From CAVVEC01 sp963747105 (lineage in GTDB: Bacteria; Acidobacteriota; Terriglobia; Terriglobales; Acidobacteriaceae), in NCBI GenBank assembly GCA_963747105.1, contig CAVVEC010000016.1, positions 558,001 through 622,000 of the forward strand: a DNA stretch of 64,000 nt, written 5' to 3'. Shown piece by piece: positions 52,139 to 60,956 of this stretch (the stretch's first letter is position 1; each line of letters opens with the position of its first letter). The notes beneath the pieces are model-generated. The model saw only the letters and a program-made list of their open reading frames with translations. It had not been told where the DNA came from and ran no database searches. A program made the translations under genes and the position numbers.

Positions 52139-53041
52139 TCAGTCAATCAGCCGGTTCGTGATCGGCGCGTAGCTGTCAATGCGGCGGTCGCGCAAGAACG
52201 GCCAGTTCCTTCGAATGTCTTCCAACGCCTTCAGGTCGACTTCCCCCACCAGAATTTCTTCTTTATCATGCGAGGCTTCGGCGATGACGCGGCCGAAAGG
52301 ATCGCACAGGAACGAGCCGCCCCAGAACTCTAGTCCCGCTCCCAGCGCAGACTTTCCGCGAACATCGCCAGTCTCAAAACCGACACGATTGACCACGGCA
52401 ACATAGACTCCGTTAGCAATGGCATGGGCACGCTGAATGGTGCGCCAGGCATCGTGCTGCGCTGCGCCGAACTCTGCTTTTTCGGCGGGGTGCCAGCCAA
52501 TCGCCGTGGGATAGAAGAGCACATGCGCGCCTTGCAAAGCGGTCAGGCGGGCCCCTTCCGGATACCACTGATCCCAGCAGACCAGCGTCCCTACGCGGCC
52601 GACATTGGTATCAAAAGCCCGATAACCGAGATCGCCCGGCGTGAAGTAATATTTTTCGTAGTACAGCGGGTCATCCGGAATATGCATCTTGCGGTAGAGC
52701 CCACGCAAGTTGCCATCGGCATCAAAAATTGCCGCCGTATTGTGGTAGACGCCGGCGGCACGCTTCTCGAATAAAGACGCGATGAGAACGATCCGGAGTT
52801 GTTTGGACAACTCTGCAAGCTTCGCCGTCGCCGGTCCGGGAATCGGCTCGGCCAGATCGAACAGAGACGCGTCTTCGCGCTGGCAAAAGTACTGGGTTTG
52901 AAAAAGCTCCGGCAGGCAGACGATCTCCGCTCCCTGTGCGGCAGCATTGCGCACGTGCTCCATCCCGCGCAGTAGATTCTTGTCCGGGTCGGGCGTAGCA
53001 GACATCTGCACCAGTCCGACGCGAAACTTCTCAGGCGGCAA
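52139..53041 (-). CDS. aguB: N-carbamoylputrescine amidase (nitrilase family)
   Basis: 300 residues taken from TTG 53041, which has GGAGG (53050-53054) 8 bp upstream; upstream in-frame codons look non-coding and overlap the next gene. Nitrilase triad: CLPELFQTQYF (Glu), YRKMHIPDDPLYYEKYYF (Lys) and LVCWDQWYPEGARL (Cys). The Y-Y-E-K-Y-Y-F-T-P-G-D stretch is typical of AguB. It hydrolyses N-carbamoylputrescine to putrescine, CO2 and ammonia, following the agmatine deiminase downstream. The C-terminus RNWPFLRDRRIDSYAPI is typical. Confidence 0.92.
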   Translation of the reverse strand: MPPEKFRVGLVQMSATPDPDKNLLRGMEHVRNAAAQGAEIVCLPELFQTQYFCQREDASLFDLAEPIPGPATAKLAELSKQLRIVLIASLFEKRAAGVYHNTAAIFDADGNLRGLYRKMHIPDDPLYYEKYYFTPGDLGYRAFDTNVGRVGTLVCWDQWYPEGARLTALQGAHVLFYPTAIGWHPAEKAEFGAAQHDAWRTIQRAHAIANGVYVAVVNRVGFETGDVRGKSALGAGLEFWGGSFLCDPFGRVIAEASHDKEEILVGEVDLKALEDIRRNWPFLRDRRIDSYAPITNRLID

Positions 53042-53176
53042 AGCGAAGACCTCCGTCGACGACAAAATAGGATAACAGTTCTTAGTTCCTGGTTCCCGGT
53101 TCTTAGCTGCGGTGGTGGCAGGAGGCCGCTGCATTCTAGTAGAGTAGTTCTTCAGGAAAAAAATCAGGGAGAAGAA

Positions 53177-54286
53177 ATGAAGCAGGGCAATCATGATGGC
53201 GCCGGAATTGACCGCAAGCTGCATGATCCGATCGAAGACCGCCTGACCCCGCTGGAATCGTTGGATCTCACTCGCGTGCGCTCGATCGACGACTTGGTGC
53301 GCGCCATGGCGAAAACTGCGTTTACCGGACGCCAGGTGGGGGAAGCAGCAGACGTGCTCGAGGCCATGGCTCGCGACCGAGAATGCTTCGTAGTTATGAC
53401 TTTGGCGGGTGCCATGACCGTGGCCAAGCAGAGCCTGATCATCGCGGAGCTCATTGATCGAGGAATCGTGAATGCCATCGTCTCCACGGGCGCGCTAATG
53501 GCGCACGGGCTGGTCGAGGCCACGGGGCGCGCTCATTTCCGTTACAACCCTGACGTATCCGATACAGAACTCTACGAGCAAGGCTACAACCGCGTGTACG
53601 ATACGCTGGAGCCGGAGCAGAATCTGGACGACGTGGAAGAAGTGATGTCCGAGATATTGGAAAATTGGGATCACAATGACGTTGTCTGTTCCTACAAACT
53701 GAATCATGCGATTGGAGCCCATCTCGCCAAGCATGCACGGGGACAGCGGGGGATCCTCAAGTCCGCCTACGAAAAGGGCGTGCCGGTTTTTGTGCCTGCG
53801 TTTACAGATTCAGAATTAGGCCTGGATGTGGCCCTCAACAATCGCCTGCGTGAATCCACCGGCCGGCACAAGCTGCGGTTCGACCCATTCGTGGATCTGG
53901 AGCATTTTGCGGCTACGCTTCTGCGGCAGACGCGGCTGGGGATTTTCACCATTGGCGGAGGTGTGCCGCGCAACTGGTCGCAGCAGTTTGGTCCGTTCAT
54001 TGAACTGCGGCACCGTCGGTTGGGCGAGAACGTCCCACTGAAGCGCTATCACTATGGAGTGCGGATTTGTCCCGAGCCGGTGTACTGGGGCGGCCTCTCA
54101 GGGAGCCCTTACAGCGAGGCGATTTCTTGGGGCAAGTTCGTGCCTCCGGCCGAGGGCGGAAGATTCGGTGAAGTGTTTCTGGACGCCACCGTCGGCCTGC
54201 CCTTGATCGTGGCAGCGGTGCTGGAGCGGCTGGGGAAGCCGAAGGCTGCGCCTGCAGCGAAGAAGAAGGCTGGAGCCGCCAGGTAG
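53177..54286 (+). CDS. Deoxyhypusine synthase family protein (bacterial; possibly polyamine aminobutyl transferase)
   Basis: 369 residues. NAD-binding and family motifs: LAGAMTVAKQSLIIAELIDRG, NAIVSTGALMAHGLVEATG, FTIGGGVPRNWSQQF, then ISWGKF, which has the Lys equivalent to the active-site residue of eukaryotic DHS. Since bacteria lack eIF5A, such proteins are thought to act on free polyamines, for example as homospermidine synthases, using putrescine made by the flanking genes. The C-terminus is a lysine/alanine tail (PAAKKKAG). The start ATG 53177 has GGGAGAAG upstream. It is divergent from aguB and convergent with the arginine decarboxylase gene. Confidence 0.85.
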   Translation: MKQGNHDGAGIDRKLHDPIEDRLTPLESLDLTRVRSIDDLVRAMAKTAFTGRQVGEAADVLEAMARDRECFVVMTLAGAMTVAKQSLIIAELIDRGIVNAIVSTGALMAHGLVEATGRAHFRYNPDVSDTELYEQGYNRVYDTLEPEQNLDDVEEVMSEILENWDHNDVVCSYKLNHAIGAHLAKHARGQRGILKSAYEKGVPVFVPAFTDSELGLDVALNNRLRESTGRHKLRFDPFVDLEHFAATLLRQTRLGIFTIGGGVPRNWSQQFGPFIELRHRRLGENVPLKRYHYGVRICPEPVYWGGLSGSPYSEAISWGKFVPPAEGGRFGEVFLDATVGLPLIVAAVLERLGKPKAAPAAKKKAGAAR

Positions 54287-54306
54287 CTTGTTCGCCCGGG
54301 ACGTGT

Positions 54307-54864
54307 CTAATCGAAGATCAAAACCGCCGATGCGATCACCGTCGTCCACAAGCCACGTTTGTCGCCGACCGCTGACTGGGTCACGTTCGCCGTGCGGACG
54401 ATCTTGTTCGAGATCCGGTAGATCTCCTTCTTCTCATCCCACGAACGGTCGGGATCGAACTCCACGTTCAACGTTGTCGCCAGCATCTCGGCTGCGAGCT
54501 CTTCGGCGTAGTCGCCGGCGGAATTGTCGGTCTCGCCGAACGAGTGATGCTCACTGAGGTAGCCGTAGGTGTTGCGGTCGGCTGGAATGGCTACGCCGAT
54601 ACTGGCGGCCAGCAGGCGATGCGGCTCACGAGTGGAGTTCTCCGCCACGACCGCGAAAACGACCTCGCCGGGACTCAGGTACTTCAATCCCTGGGAACGG
54701 GGGACGAGCTTGCACTGCGGTGGAAAAATGGACGAGACGCGGACCAGGTTTTGTGCGGCGATGCCGGCGTCGCGTAATGCCAGCTCAAAAGAAGTAAGAC
54801 GTTCGCGATGTTTACCGACCCCCTTGGTGAAGAAAATCCTCTTGGGGACCATGTCTTTGCCCAA
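54307..54864 (-). CDS. Pyruvoyl-dependent arginine decarboxylase
   Basis: 185 residues from TTG 54864 (GGAGG 9 bp upstream); an ATG lies at 54852. The self-cleavage site is in LVRVSSIFPPQC, where the second Ser becomes the pyruvoyl group. Other family parts are GEVVFAVVAENSTREPHRLLAASIGVAIP, GYLSEHHSFGETDNSAGDYAEELAAEML and DRSWDEKKEIY. It makes agmatine from arginine, the first step of the route continued by the agmatine deiminase and amidase at 50.8-53.0 kb. It converges on the DHS-like gene, with 20 bp between. Confidence 0.92.
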   Translation of the reverse strand: MGKDMVPKRIFFTKGVGKHRERLTSFELALRDAGIAAQNLVRVSSIFPPQCKLVPRSQGLKYLSPGEVVFAVVAENSTREPHRLLAASIGVAIPADRNTYGYLSEHHSFGETDNSAGDYAEELAAEMLATTLNVEFDPDRSWDEKKEIYRISNKIVRTANVTQSAVGDKRGLWTTVIASAVLIFD

Positions 54865-55007
54865 TTCGTTATTCCTCCGATGGGTGAATGAGGGTCAAAT
54901 CTAACATAGCGAATTGTAAAGAGAATATGAAAATCGAGTATTTGGGAAAAAATTCAGCGGAGGCTCAGATTCGGGTCTCCGCCAGGTGAGAGATCAGCAA
55001 GTGGGAC

Positions 55008-55361
55008 CTACTTGGCCGGGGATACGGAGGTGATTTCGATGGTGTCGGCGTTGGCTTGGCCCTTTACCGAGGCCTTGGCGTTGGCCAGTTTGTCCAACTG
55101 GTCGAGCGTGGCCTTGTCCTTAGTATCGAGCGTGTACACCTTGTCGCCCACCACCAGGGCATAGTTCGAACCCTTTCGTACGCAAGCGCGCAGGCACCCG
55201 GCGGCATCGCCTTCCATCATGTGCTTGGCGCCACACATGGCATCGCTGACCGTGCCGGTGAAAGTCTCGGCTTTGGCTGCGAATGCGGCTGGAAGGCCGA
55301 GGGCCGCGCCTAATAATGCGACTGTCAGGGAAATCCCTAGTTTGTGCGTACCAGATCTCAT
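55008..55361 (-). CDS. Small secreted protein with S-D-x-M-C-G-x-x-H motif
   Basis: 117 residues from ATG 55361: signal peptide (HKLGISLTVALLGAALGLPAAFAA), then TFTGTVSDAMCGAKHMMEGDAAGCLRACVRKGSNYALVVGDKVYTL. The pattern of cysteines and SDAMCGA-H is typical of small acidobacterial exported proteins that may bind metal or an organic ligand. No function is established. A small beta-fold (OB-like) is plausible. Confidence 0.75.
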   Translation of the reverse strand: MRSGTHKLGISLTVALLGAALGLPAAFAAKAETFTGTVSDAMCGAKHMMEGDAAGCLRACVRKGSNYALVVGDKVYTLDTKDKATLDQLDKLANAKASVKGQANADTIEITSVSPAK

Positions 55362-55482
55362 GAAATCGGTCTCCTTTACGAGTCGGTGGTTCACGCTGCC
55401 AACCATCCCTTTGACTTCCAAGTCTACAAAAAGTTACCAGTTTGTCTCAGGAGCCAGTTCGCGGTCGGAAATCAGGCTCTCG

Positions 55483-56817
55483 CTACGGCTTGGGATCGAA
55501 ACGCAAGGTCACGTCCACGGTTTTATCTTTCTGGTCGAGTGATTCGTGCAGGCTGGTGATCCAGCCTCCCATGAGTGACAGCTCTTTATCGGCCTGCTCC
55601 AGAAACTTCTTGGGATAGCTGGAGTCATAGGGTTCGCCGCCACGCAGCGTCCATGCGTTCTCCAGGCGAGCCGTGGTGCGCGAATCGAGGCCCTGGATTT
55701 CCAAGTCTCCCATGTTGTAAACCTCGCCCTCGCTGATTTGCAGCCGGTACGCGACCGTGGACTTCGCGTCGTCCATCTCCGGTTCGGGCCGAATGCTGGC
55801 CTCCATGAAACCGCGGGTACCATAGAGGTTCTTCATCGCCTCGATGTCGTTTTCCAGTTCAACGCCGTTCGCTGGCTGGTCCCGCTGCAGACGAATCAGC
55901 GGCCTTAGCGCCTCGACGGGGAAGGACTTGTTTCCGGAGATCTCGATCCCAGTCAGCTTGTATTGGCGTCCGGGATCGACCGCGAAAGTGACGTCCACGA
56001 CGGTGTCTTGCGCACCGTCCTGGATGACCTTGGCCTGCGCATCCCCGAACGAAGCGTTCAGGTACCCTCGCTCGAGATAGACCGGCAGGAAATTCTTTTC
56101 CGCTTGAACGCGAAGGACGGAGCGCAGGTAGTCGGTGCCTTGCATCTTCTTGGCCGCAGCCTCTAACAAAGGAAGTTCCGTAGGTGCGGCGCCGGAGAAG
56201 CTGAGGTTGCGAATGCGGATTTGGGGCCCCGTGACTCTGAAAATAAACGCCTCAATCGGACCGTCCTCGTGGGCGGAGCGAAGGTAGTCGGCCTGACCTT
56301 GCACGTTCTTCCCAATCAATAAAGCCTGCAACGCATCCGAAACCTGGTCCGCGAGGCTGCCGGAAACTGGGAGTTCCTGCTGAAACAGGGGAACTTGGGC
56401 GTGAAGTTTGTCGAGCAGTTCCTGGTCAGAAAACCAGACCAGATTATCGAAGCGAACCGGGACAAATTTCTCGGCATCTTGCACCTGCAGTTCTAATTTG
56501 GTGCCCTCCGGGGAGTATTGGAAGCTGTAGAGCAAATCGCCGAAAGCACCGGTTTCACCCAGCAGGCGGACGGCCTGCTTGAAATCGTCCTCGCTGACGG
56601 TTTGGCCCAACTGCAAGCCGCTTGCGGCAATGATGTCTTCGGGTTTGTAGCGCTTCGTACCCGTAACCCTGATGGCAATAAGCCTGAAGGCTGAAGGTGG
56701 GAGGTCCTTGGTGGTGAGCTTGCGGGGAGTTTGAGTCCAGCCAAGGACGGCATACAGGCAGATCCAAGCAGGCAACGAATAACCACGAAGGGCACGAAGG
56801 TTCACGAAGGAGGTCAT
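55483..56817 (-). CDS. Exported protein with POTRA repeats
   Basis: About 444 residues from ATG 56817. A weak signal peptide is followed by POTRA-type segments: FRLIAIRVTGTKRYKPEDIIAASGLQLGQTVSEDDFKQAVRLLGETGAFGDLLYSFQ, then DVTFAVDPGRQYKLTGIEISGNKSFPVEALRPLIRLQRDQPAN, and VYNMGDLEIQGLDSRTTARLENAW. This recalls BamA/TamA POTRA arrays, but no beta-barrel follows. The coding start lies in a common intergenic repeat ('CCTTCGTG...TTCGTGGTTA'), so the mature start may be elsewhere. The role is probably in outer-membrane or export assembly, not proven. Confidence 0.75.
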   Translation of the reverse strand: MTSFVNLRALRGYSLPAWICLYAVLGWTQTPRKLTTKDLPPSAFRLIAIRVTGTKRYKPEDIIAASGLQLGQTVSEDDFKQAVRLLGETGAFGDLLYSFQYSPEGTKLELQVQDAEKFVPVRFDNLVWFSDQELLDKLHAQVPLFQQELPVSGSLADQVSDALQALLIGKNVQGQADYLRSAHEDGPIEAFIFRVTGPQIRIRNLSFSGAAPTELPLLEAAAKKMQGTDYLRSVLRVQAEKNFLPVYLERGYLNASFGDAQAKVIQDGAQDTVVDVTFAVDPGRQYKLTGIEISGNKSFPVEALRPLIRLQRDQPANGVELENDIEAMKNLYGTRGFMEASIRPEPEMDDAKSTVAYRLQISEGEVYNMGDLEIQGLDSRTTARLENAWTLRGGEPYDSSYPKKFLEQADKELSLMGGWITSLHESLDQKDKTVDVTLRFDPKP

Positions 56818-56889
56818 CACGTTCACGATTCTCCTTTGTGTGACCTCGTGTCCTTGGTGGTTTCTTCCGAACATTGGATTTAATGGCCG

Positions 56890-57796
56890 TCAGAGTTTGC
56901 TGCCAACCGCATCCACGCCTTTGATCTTCACTGCGATGTCGATAAAAGCCAGGGCGGCGCGGCTGAGCGCTTTGTCTTTGCGGAACACCAGCGCCAGGTC
57001 GCGGCGAATCTGTGCATCGGAGATGGGAACGGCGGCCAGCGCGTTCGGCGCGCACATCCTCCAGCACATTGGAGCGGGCGATGAAGCCTACGCCCGCGTC
57101 GGCGGCGACAAAGCGCTTGAGCAGTTCACTGGAATCGAGTTCCATGGTATAGCGCGGCTTCAGCTTGCGCTCGTGAAAAAGATTCTCCAGCGCGTCGCGG
57201 GTGTGGCCGGCCTTGGGCAGACCAGGGGAAATCTCGCGGCCTCGGCGATGGTGGCCGACTTCATCCGGGCCAGCGGATGCTGCGGCGGGGCGATGATCAC
57301 CAGTTCGTCGCGATGAATGAGTACCACCGTCAGCCGGGTATCGGTCACGGGCAGGGAAACGACGCCGAAGTCCACCGAGTTGTCGATCATGGACTCCAGA
57401 ATCTTGGCATAGTACGGAGCGCTGGATATTCACGGCAACATCCGGGTATTGCTTCTTGAATTCGGCGAAGACCTCGGGCAGGATGTGCAGGCAGGTGCCT
57501 TCGTTGGCCCCGACAACGATCTCGCCCCGGGGCACGCGCTCCGTTTCGGCGACCGCAGTCAGCATGGTCTTGCGGGCTTCCAGCGTTTCTTCAGCATATT
57601 TCTGGAAAAGCTTGCCGGATGCGGTGACCGAAACCTTGCCGCCGGAGCGGTCCAGCAGTTTGGCGCCGACTTCTTCCTCGAGAGAGCGGATCTGCGAGGA
57701 GATCGCGGGCTGGGTGCGGAAGCGCTTCTCCGCGGCGCGCGAGAAGCTCAACAGCCGCGCCACTTCGAGAAAAGTTTCGAGCTGGTCAAAGTCCAT
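56890..57796 (-). CDS. LysR-type transcriptional regulator, three frameshifts
   Basis: MDFDQLETFLEVARLLSFSRAAEKRFRTQPAISSQIRSLEEEVGAKLLDRSGG is the typical LysR helix-turn-helix. The substrate-binding domain follows in pieces across frames: GEIVVGANEGTCLHILPEVFAEFKKQYP, then another frame with DFGVVSLPVTDTRLTVVLIHRDELVIIAPPQHPLA, back to the first with LENLFHERKLKPRYTMELDSSELLKRFVAADAGVGFIARSN, and a last frame RRDLALVFRKDKALSRAALAFID. The corrected length is ~301 residues, normal for LysR. Three 1-base indels suggest sequence error as much as decay. Confidence 0.75.
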
Positions 57797-58135
57797 AAGA
57801 GCAGCACTTGGCAATTAGCACTTAGCGGTCGGAATCTGGCCATGAACTTAGACTGCCAAATGCCGGGTGCTAGGTGCTACCGGCCGTTCTTCGTACAATG
57901 GCAGCAGTTGAAACGAAGCCTCTTCACGCCAATAACTCTGGCTTATCACCGCCATAAAAACAATCAATTTCCCTGTACAGCTTTGCGTCTCTACACTGCA
58001 ACTTCGTCTGCGCAACCTGAGGATTGTAGCAGGCGCAGATATTCCCTTTACTCCAATGATCAAATTTCGACGCCGAACCGAGTTATCGCCAACGGCGTGC
58101 GCCAGGCGAAATCCGACGACAAAAAGGAGCAATCT
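57797..58135. other. Intergenic region before glutamine synthetase
   Basis: Holds the divergent upstream regions of the LysR gene and glnA, with a low-complexity repeat (GCACTTGGCAATTAGCACTT near 57805; GTGCTAGGTGCTACCGG near 57870). AAAAAGGAGC (58121-58130) is the ribosome site of glnA. No further gene is seen. Confidence 0.6.
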
Positions 58136-59549
58136 ATGGCTGATCCGAAGACCGTCCTGGAGTTCGTCAAGAAGAACGGGGTCAAGATGCTGGATCTTCG
58201 CTTCACCGACTTCCCGGGCTGTGGCACCACGTTTCCTATCCCATCGAGCAGTTGACGCGAGTCTCATTCGAAGAGGGCTTCGGCATGGACGGTTCCTCCA
58301 TCCGCGGCTGGGCGGCCATCCACGAGAGCGACATGCTGCTGATCCCCGATCCCACCACCTACATGATGGATCCCTTCACCGAAACGCCCACTCTGGTGAT
58401 GATCTCCGACGTCATCGATCCCGTCACCAAGCAGCGCTATGACCGCGATCCCCGCTACATCGCCAGCAAGGCGGAGATGTACCTGAGCTCGACGGGAATC
58501 GCCGACACTGCTTATTTCGGCGCCGAGGCCGAGTTCTTCATCTTCGACAACGTGCGCTTCGATCAGCGCGAGCAGCACGGCTTCTACTTCATTGACGCCG
58601 AAGAAGGCCGCTGGAACTCGGGCCGCGAAGGAGAACAACCTGGGCTACCGTCCGCGCTACAAAGAAGGCTATTTCCCGGTGCCTCCCACCGACCACTACC
58701 AGGACCTGCGCAGCGAGATGGTGCTGACCATGCAGAGCTGCGGGCTGGAGGTGGAGTGCCATCACCACGAAGTGGCCACCGGCGGGCAGACCGAGATCGA
58801 CCTGAAGTTCGACTCGCTGGTGCGCTCGGCCGACAACATGATGCTGTACAAGTACATCGTGCAAGAACGTCGCCAACCAGTACGGCAAGACCGTCACCTT
58901 CATGCCCAAGCCGCTGTTCCAGGACAACGGCAGCGGCATGCACACCCACCAGTCGCTGTGGAAGGGCGGCAAGCCGCTGTTTGCCGGCGACGGCTACGCG
59001 GGGCTCTCGCAGATGGCGCTGTGGTACATCGGCGGACTGATCAAGCACGGTCCGGCGCTGTCGGCGATCATCGCTCCCACCACCAACTGCTACAAGCGCC
59101 TGGTGCCGGGCTTCGAAGCGCCGGTCAACCTGGCGTACTCGCGGCGCAACCGCTCGGCGGCGTGCCGGATTCCGATGTACTCGGCTTCGCCCAAGGCCAA
59201 GCGCGTGGAGTTCCGTCCGCCGGACCCGAGCTGCAATCCCTACATGGCGTTTGCGGCCATGATGATGGCGGGACTGGACGGCATCGAGAACAAGATCGAT
59301 CCCGGCCAGCCGCTGGACAAGGACATCTACGATCTGGGTCCGGAGGAGATGGCGAAAGTGCCGTCGATGCCGGGCTCGCTCGAAGATGCGCTCGATGCTC
59401 TGGAGGCCGATCACCCGTTCCTGCTCAAGGGCGACGTGTTCACCGAGGAGTTGCTGAGCACCTACATCGATTACAAGCGCACGAAGGAAGTGGACGCGGT
59501 GCGGCTGCGGCCACATCCGTACGAGTTCGCGCTGTACTACGACATTTAA
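58136..59549 (+). CDS. glnA: Glutamine synthetase type I, interrupted by three single-base indels
   Basis: Start ATG 58136 (MADPKTVLEFVKKNGVKML). Three indels break the frame: a missing C near 58221 (expected GLWHHVSYPIEQLTR), an extra G near 58631 (expected GREENNLGY) and an extra C near 58862 (expected YIVKNVANQYG). Removing them gives 470 residues, exactly the length of GSI. Motifs span all pieces: FGMDGSSIRGW, AEAEFFIFD, EVECHHHEVATGGQTEIDLKF, QDNGSGMHTHQSLWK, TTNCYKRLVPGFEAPV, CRIPMYSASPKAKRVEFRPPD. Glutamine synthetase makes glutamine from glutamate and ammonia. Confidence 0.9.
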
Positions 59550-59583
59550 GACAGTAAACGATTGATCTCCTCCTGAGATGAGT

Positions 59584-59608
59584 GCCCGGCACAAGCCGGG
59601 CCTTTTTT
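59584..59608 (+). terminator. Rho-independent terminator of glnA
   Basis: GCCCGGC-acaa-GCCGGGC with a following CTTTTTT, 35 bp after the glnA stop. Confidence 0.92.
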
Positions 59609-59880
59609 CATCGGCTCATCAAGACTAGCTCACGAGTTGTGAAGGTCTGACAGGGGCCCGATACAGCAACTCAGGAGTTTCCCGGGGCTCGAAATCCGTT
59701 AGGAAAATCTCGGGTTCGACAACAATGCTATGCGGCGTGGTTACGCCCCACAAGGACGGGAATCACGGTTTCATGTGACCAGATGGCGAAAAATGCATCG
59801 GGCGAAGTGGGCCCCCCTAATTCCGATTGACTGTGGCTCAACTGCGTCAGATAATGAATGACCCGCCGCGGAGGAGAAGT
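59609..59880. other. Intergenic stretch without a supported gene
   Basis: No coding features. GGAGGAGAAGT directly before 59881 is the ribosome site for the next gene. Confidence 0.5.
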
Positions 59881-60618
59881 ATGAATCTGCCGCCCCCTCG
59901 CTCCAGGAATCCCTTACCGCTAACCCAGAAGTTGCAGCGGCGCTTGAATTCTTACGCGCTGGTGGCCGGAGCCGCAGGGGTTGGCACGGTCGCCCTGGCT
60001 TGACCCGCCGAGGCGAGAATTGTCTACACACCCGCTCACCAAGTCATGAGCACCTCGAACCCCCAGCTCTGGTATCCCTTCGACCTGAACCACGACGGGG
60101 TGGTGGATTTCACCTTTACCGCCTACTACTGGGTGGGATTAAGTAGCCAGGCAGCATTTCTCCAGTGCAATCCCGCTGTCGGGAACAACGTCAGGGGTGG
60201 GACGAACGAAGCCGCTCTGCGTCCAGGGGTTCGCATCGGCCCCGGGCGTTATGCTGGCCACATTTCGATGGCGCGCGTAGCGACGTTTGTAGGACGCTCG
60301 GAGTTTCAAGCACCATGGGCGAACGGCGGCAAAGGCGTCGAAGATCGCTATCTCGGCCTGAAGTTCGCTATCAAAGGCAAGATCCACTACGGCTGGGCCC
60401 GGCTCAACGTGACCGTCAGGGCTCGGGACGGAGTGAACATCACAGCCACTCTGACTGGCTACGCCTACGAGACCGTTCCGACCAAAGCCATCGTCGCTGG
60501 CCGGACAAAAGGCCCAGACGTCATCACCCTTGCGCCCGCCAGCCTCGGCCATTTGACGCGAGGGGCCTCTGCGATTCCGGCATGGCGGTGTAAAAACCCC
60601 AGCGACGCTGTGCAGTAA
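59881..60618 (+). pseudogene. 'LNSYALAA'-type exported protein with an in-frame TGA at codon 41
   Basis: ATG 59881 with a good ribosome site gives a segment (LQRRLNSYALVAGAAGVGTVALA) homologous to the 28208 gene, then TGA at 60001-60003, then in the same frame PAEARIVYT and WYPFDLNHDGVVDFTFTAYYW, KIHYGWARLNVTVR, GYAYETVPTKAIVAGR, through to a normal stop. Everything except the one TGA is intact over 245 codons. The protein would be the paralogue of 28208-28915. Either one base has changed to a stop, or the sequence has an error. Confidence 0.8.
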
Positions 60619-60956
60619 TTCCTTGGCATACTTTTGGCATACTTTCGCACAATTCCGTCGGTTTCACCGATTCAAGTGAAACGTGGAATCAGCAGCTTGT
60701 TGATTGCACCTGCGGCCTCCCAAGAAACTAAGGGTTGAAGCCCTGCTCCACTCCAAAACTCACCGGTCCCCCGGCCCCACCACGACCCCAATCTGAGGAA
60801 ACTAAGCCGATCACGCTGTGTCCGGATTCGGACACTTGCTTCCCATGAATGGACAGGATCATCCAATCCTGCCCGTTGTGTCGCGCTGCAACTCCTTGTG
60901 AACAAGTAGGTTATCTTGCTTGAGTCGTGGTAAGACGCGTGCCATTCTGATAGGAA
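60619..60956. other. Intergenic region upstream of the efflux operon
   Basis: No gene; contains a GTGTCCG palindrome (see next entry), the tandem words GGCATACTTTTGGCATACTTT near 60625, and the presumed promoter of the operon at 60957. Confidence 0.6.
60818..60835. promoter_or_regulatory. GTGTCCG-GATT-CGGACAC palindrome
   Basis: Perfect 7-bp inverted arms with a 4-bp centre, ~120 bp before the efflux operon. A binding site for a dimeric activator or repressor is likely; the regulator is not in this window. Confidence 0.6.

Noticed and set aside
58584..59594. 336-residue minus-strand ORF opposite glnA
   Set aside because: Arg/His-rich shadow of glutamine synthetase.
60620..60660. Sigma-54 promoter before the efflux operon
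   Set aside because: TTGGCATACTTTCGCA only loosely fits the -24/-12 consensus, and its distance to the start (~300 bp) is long.
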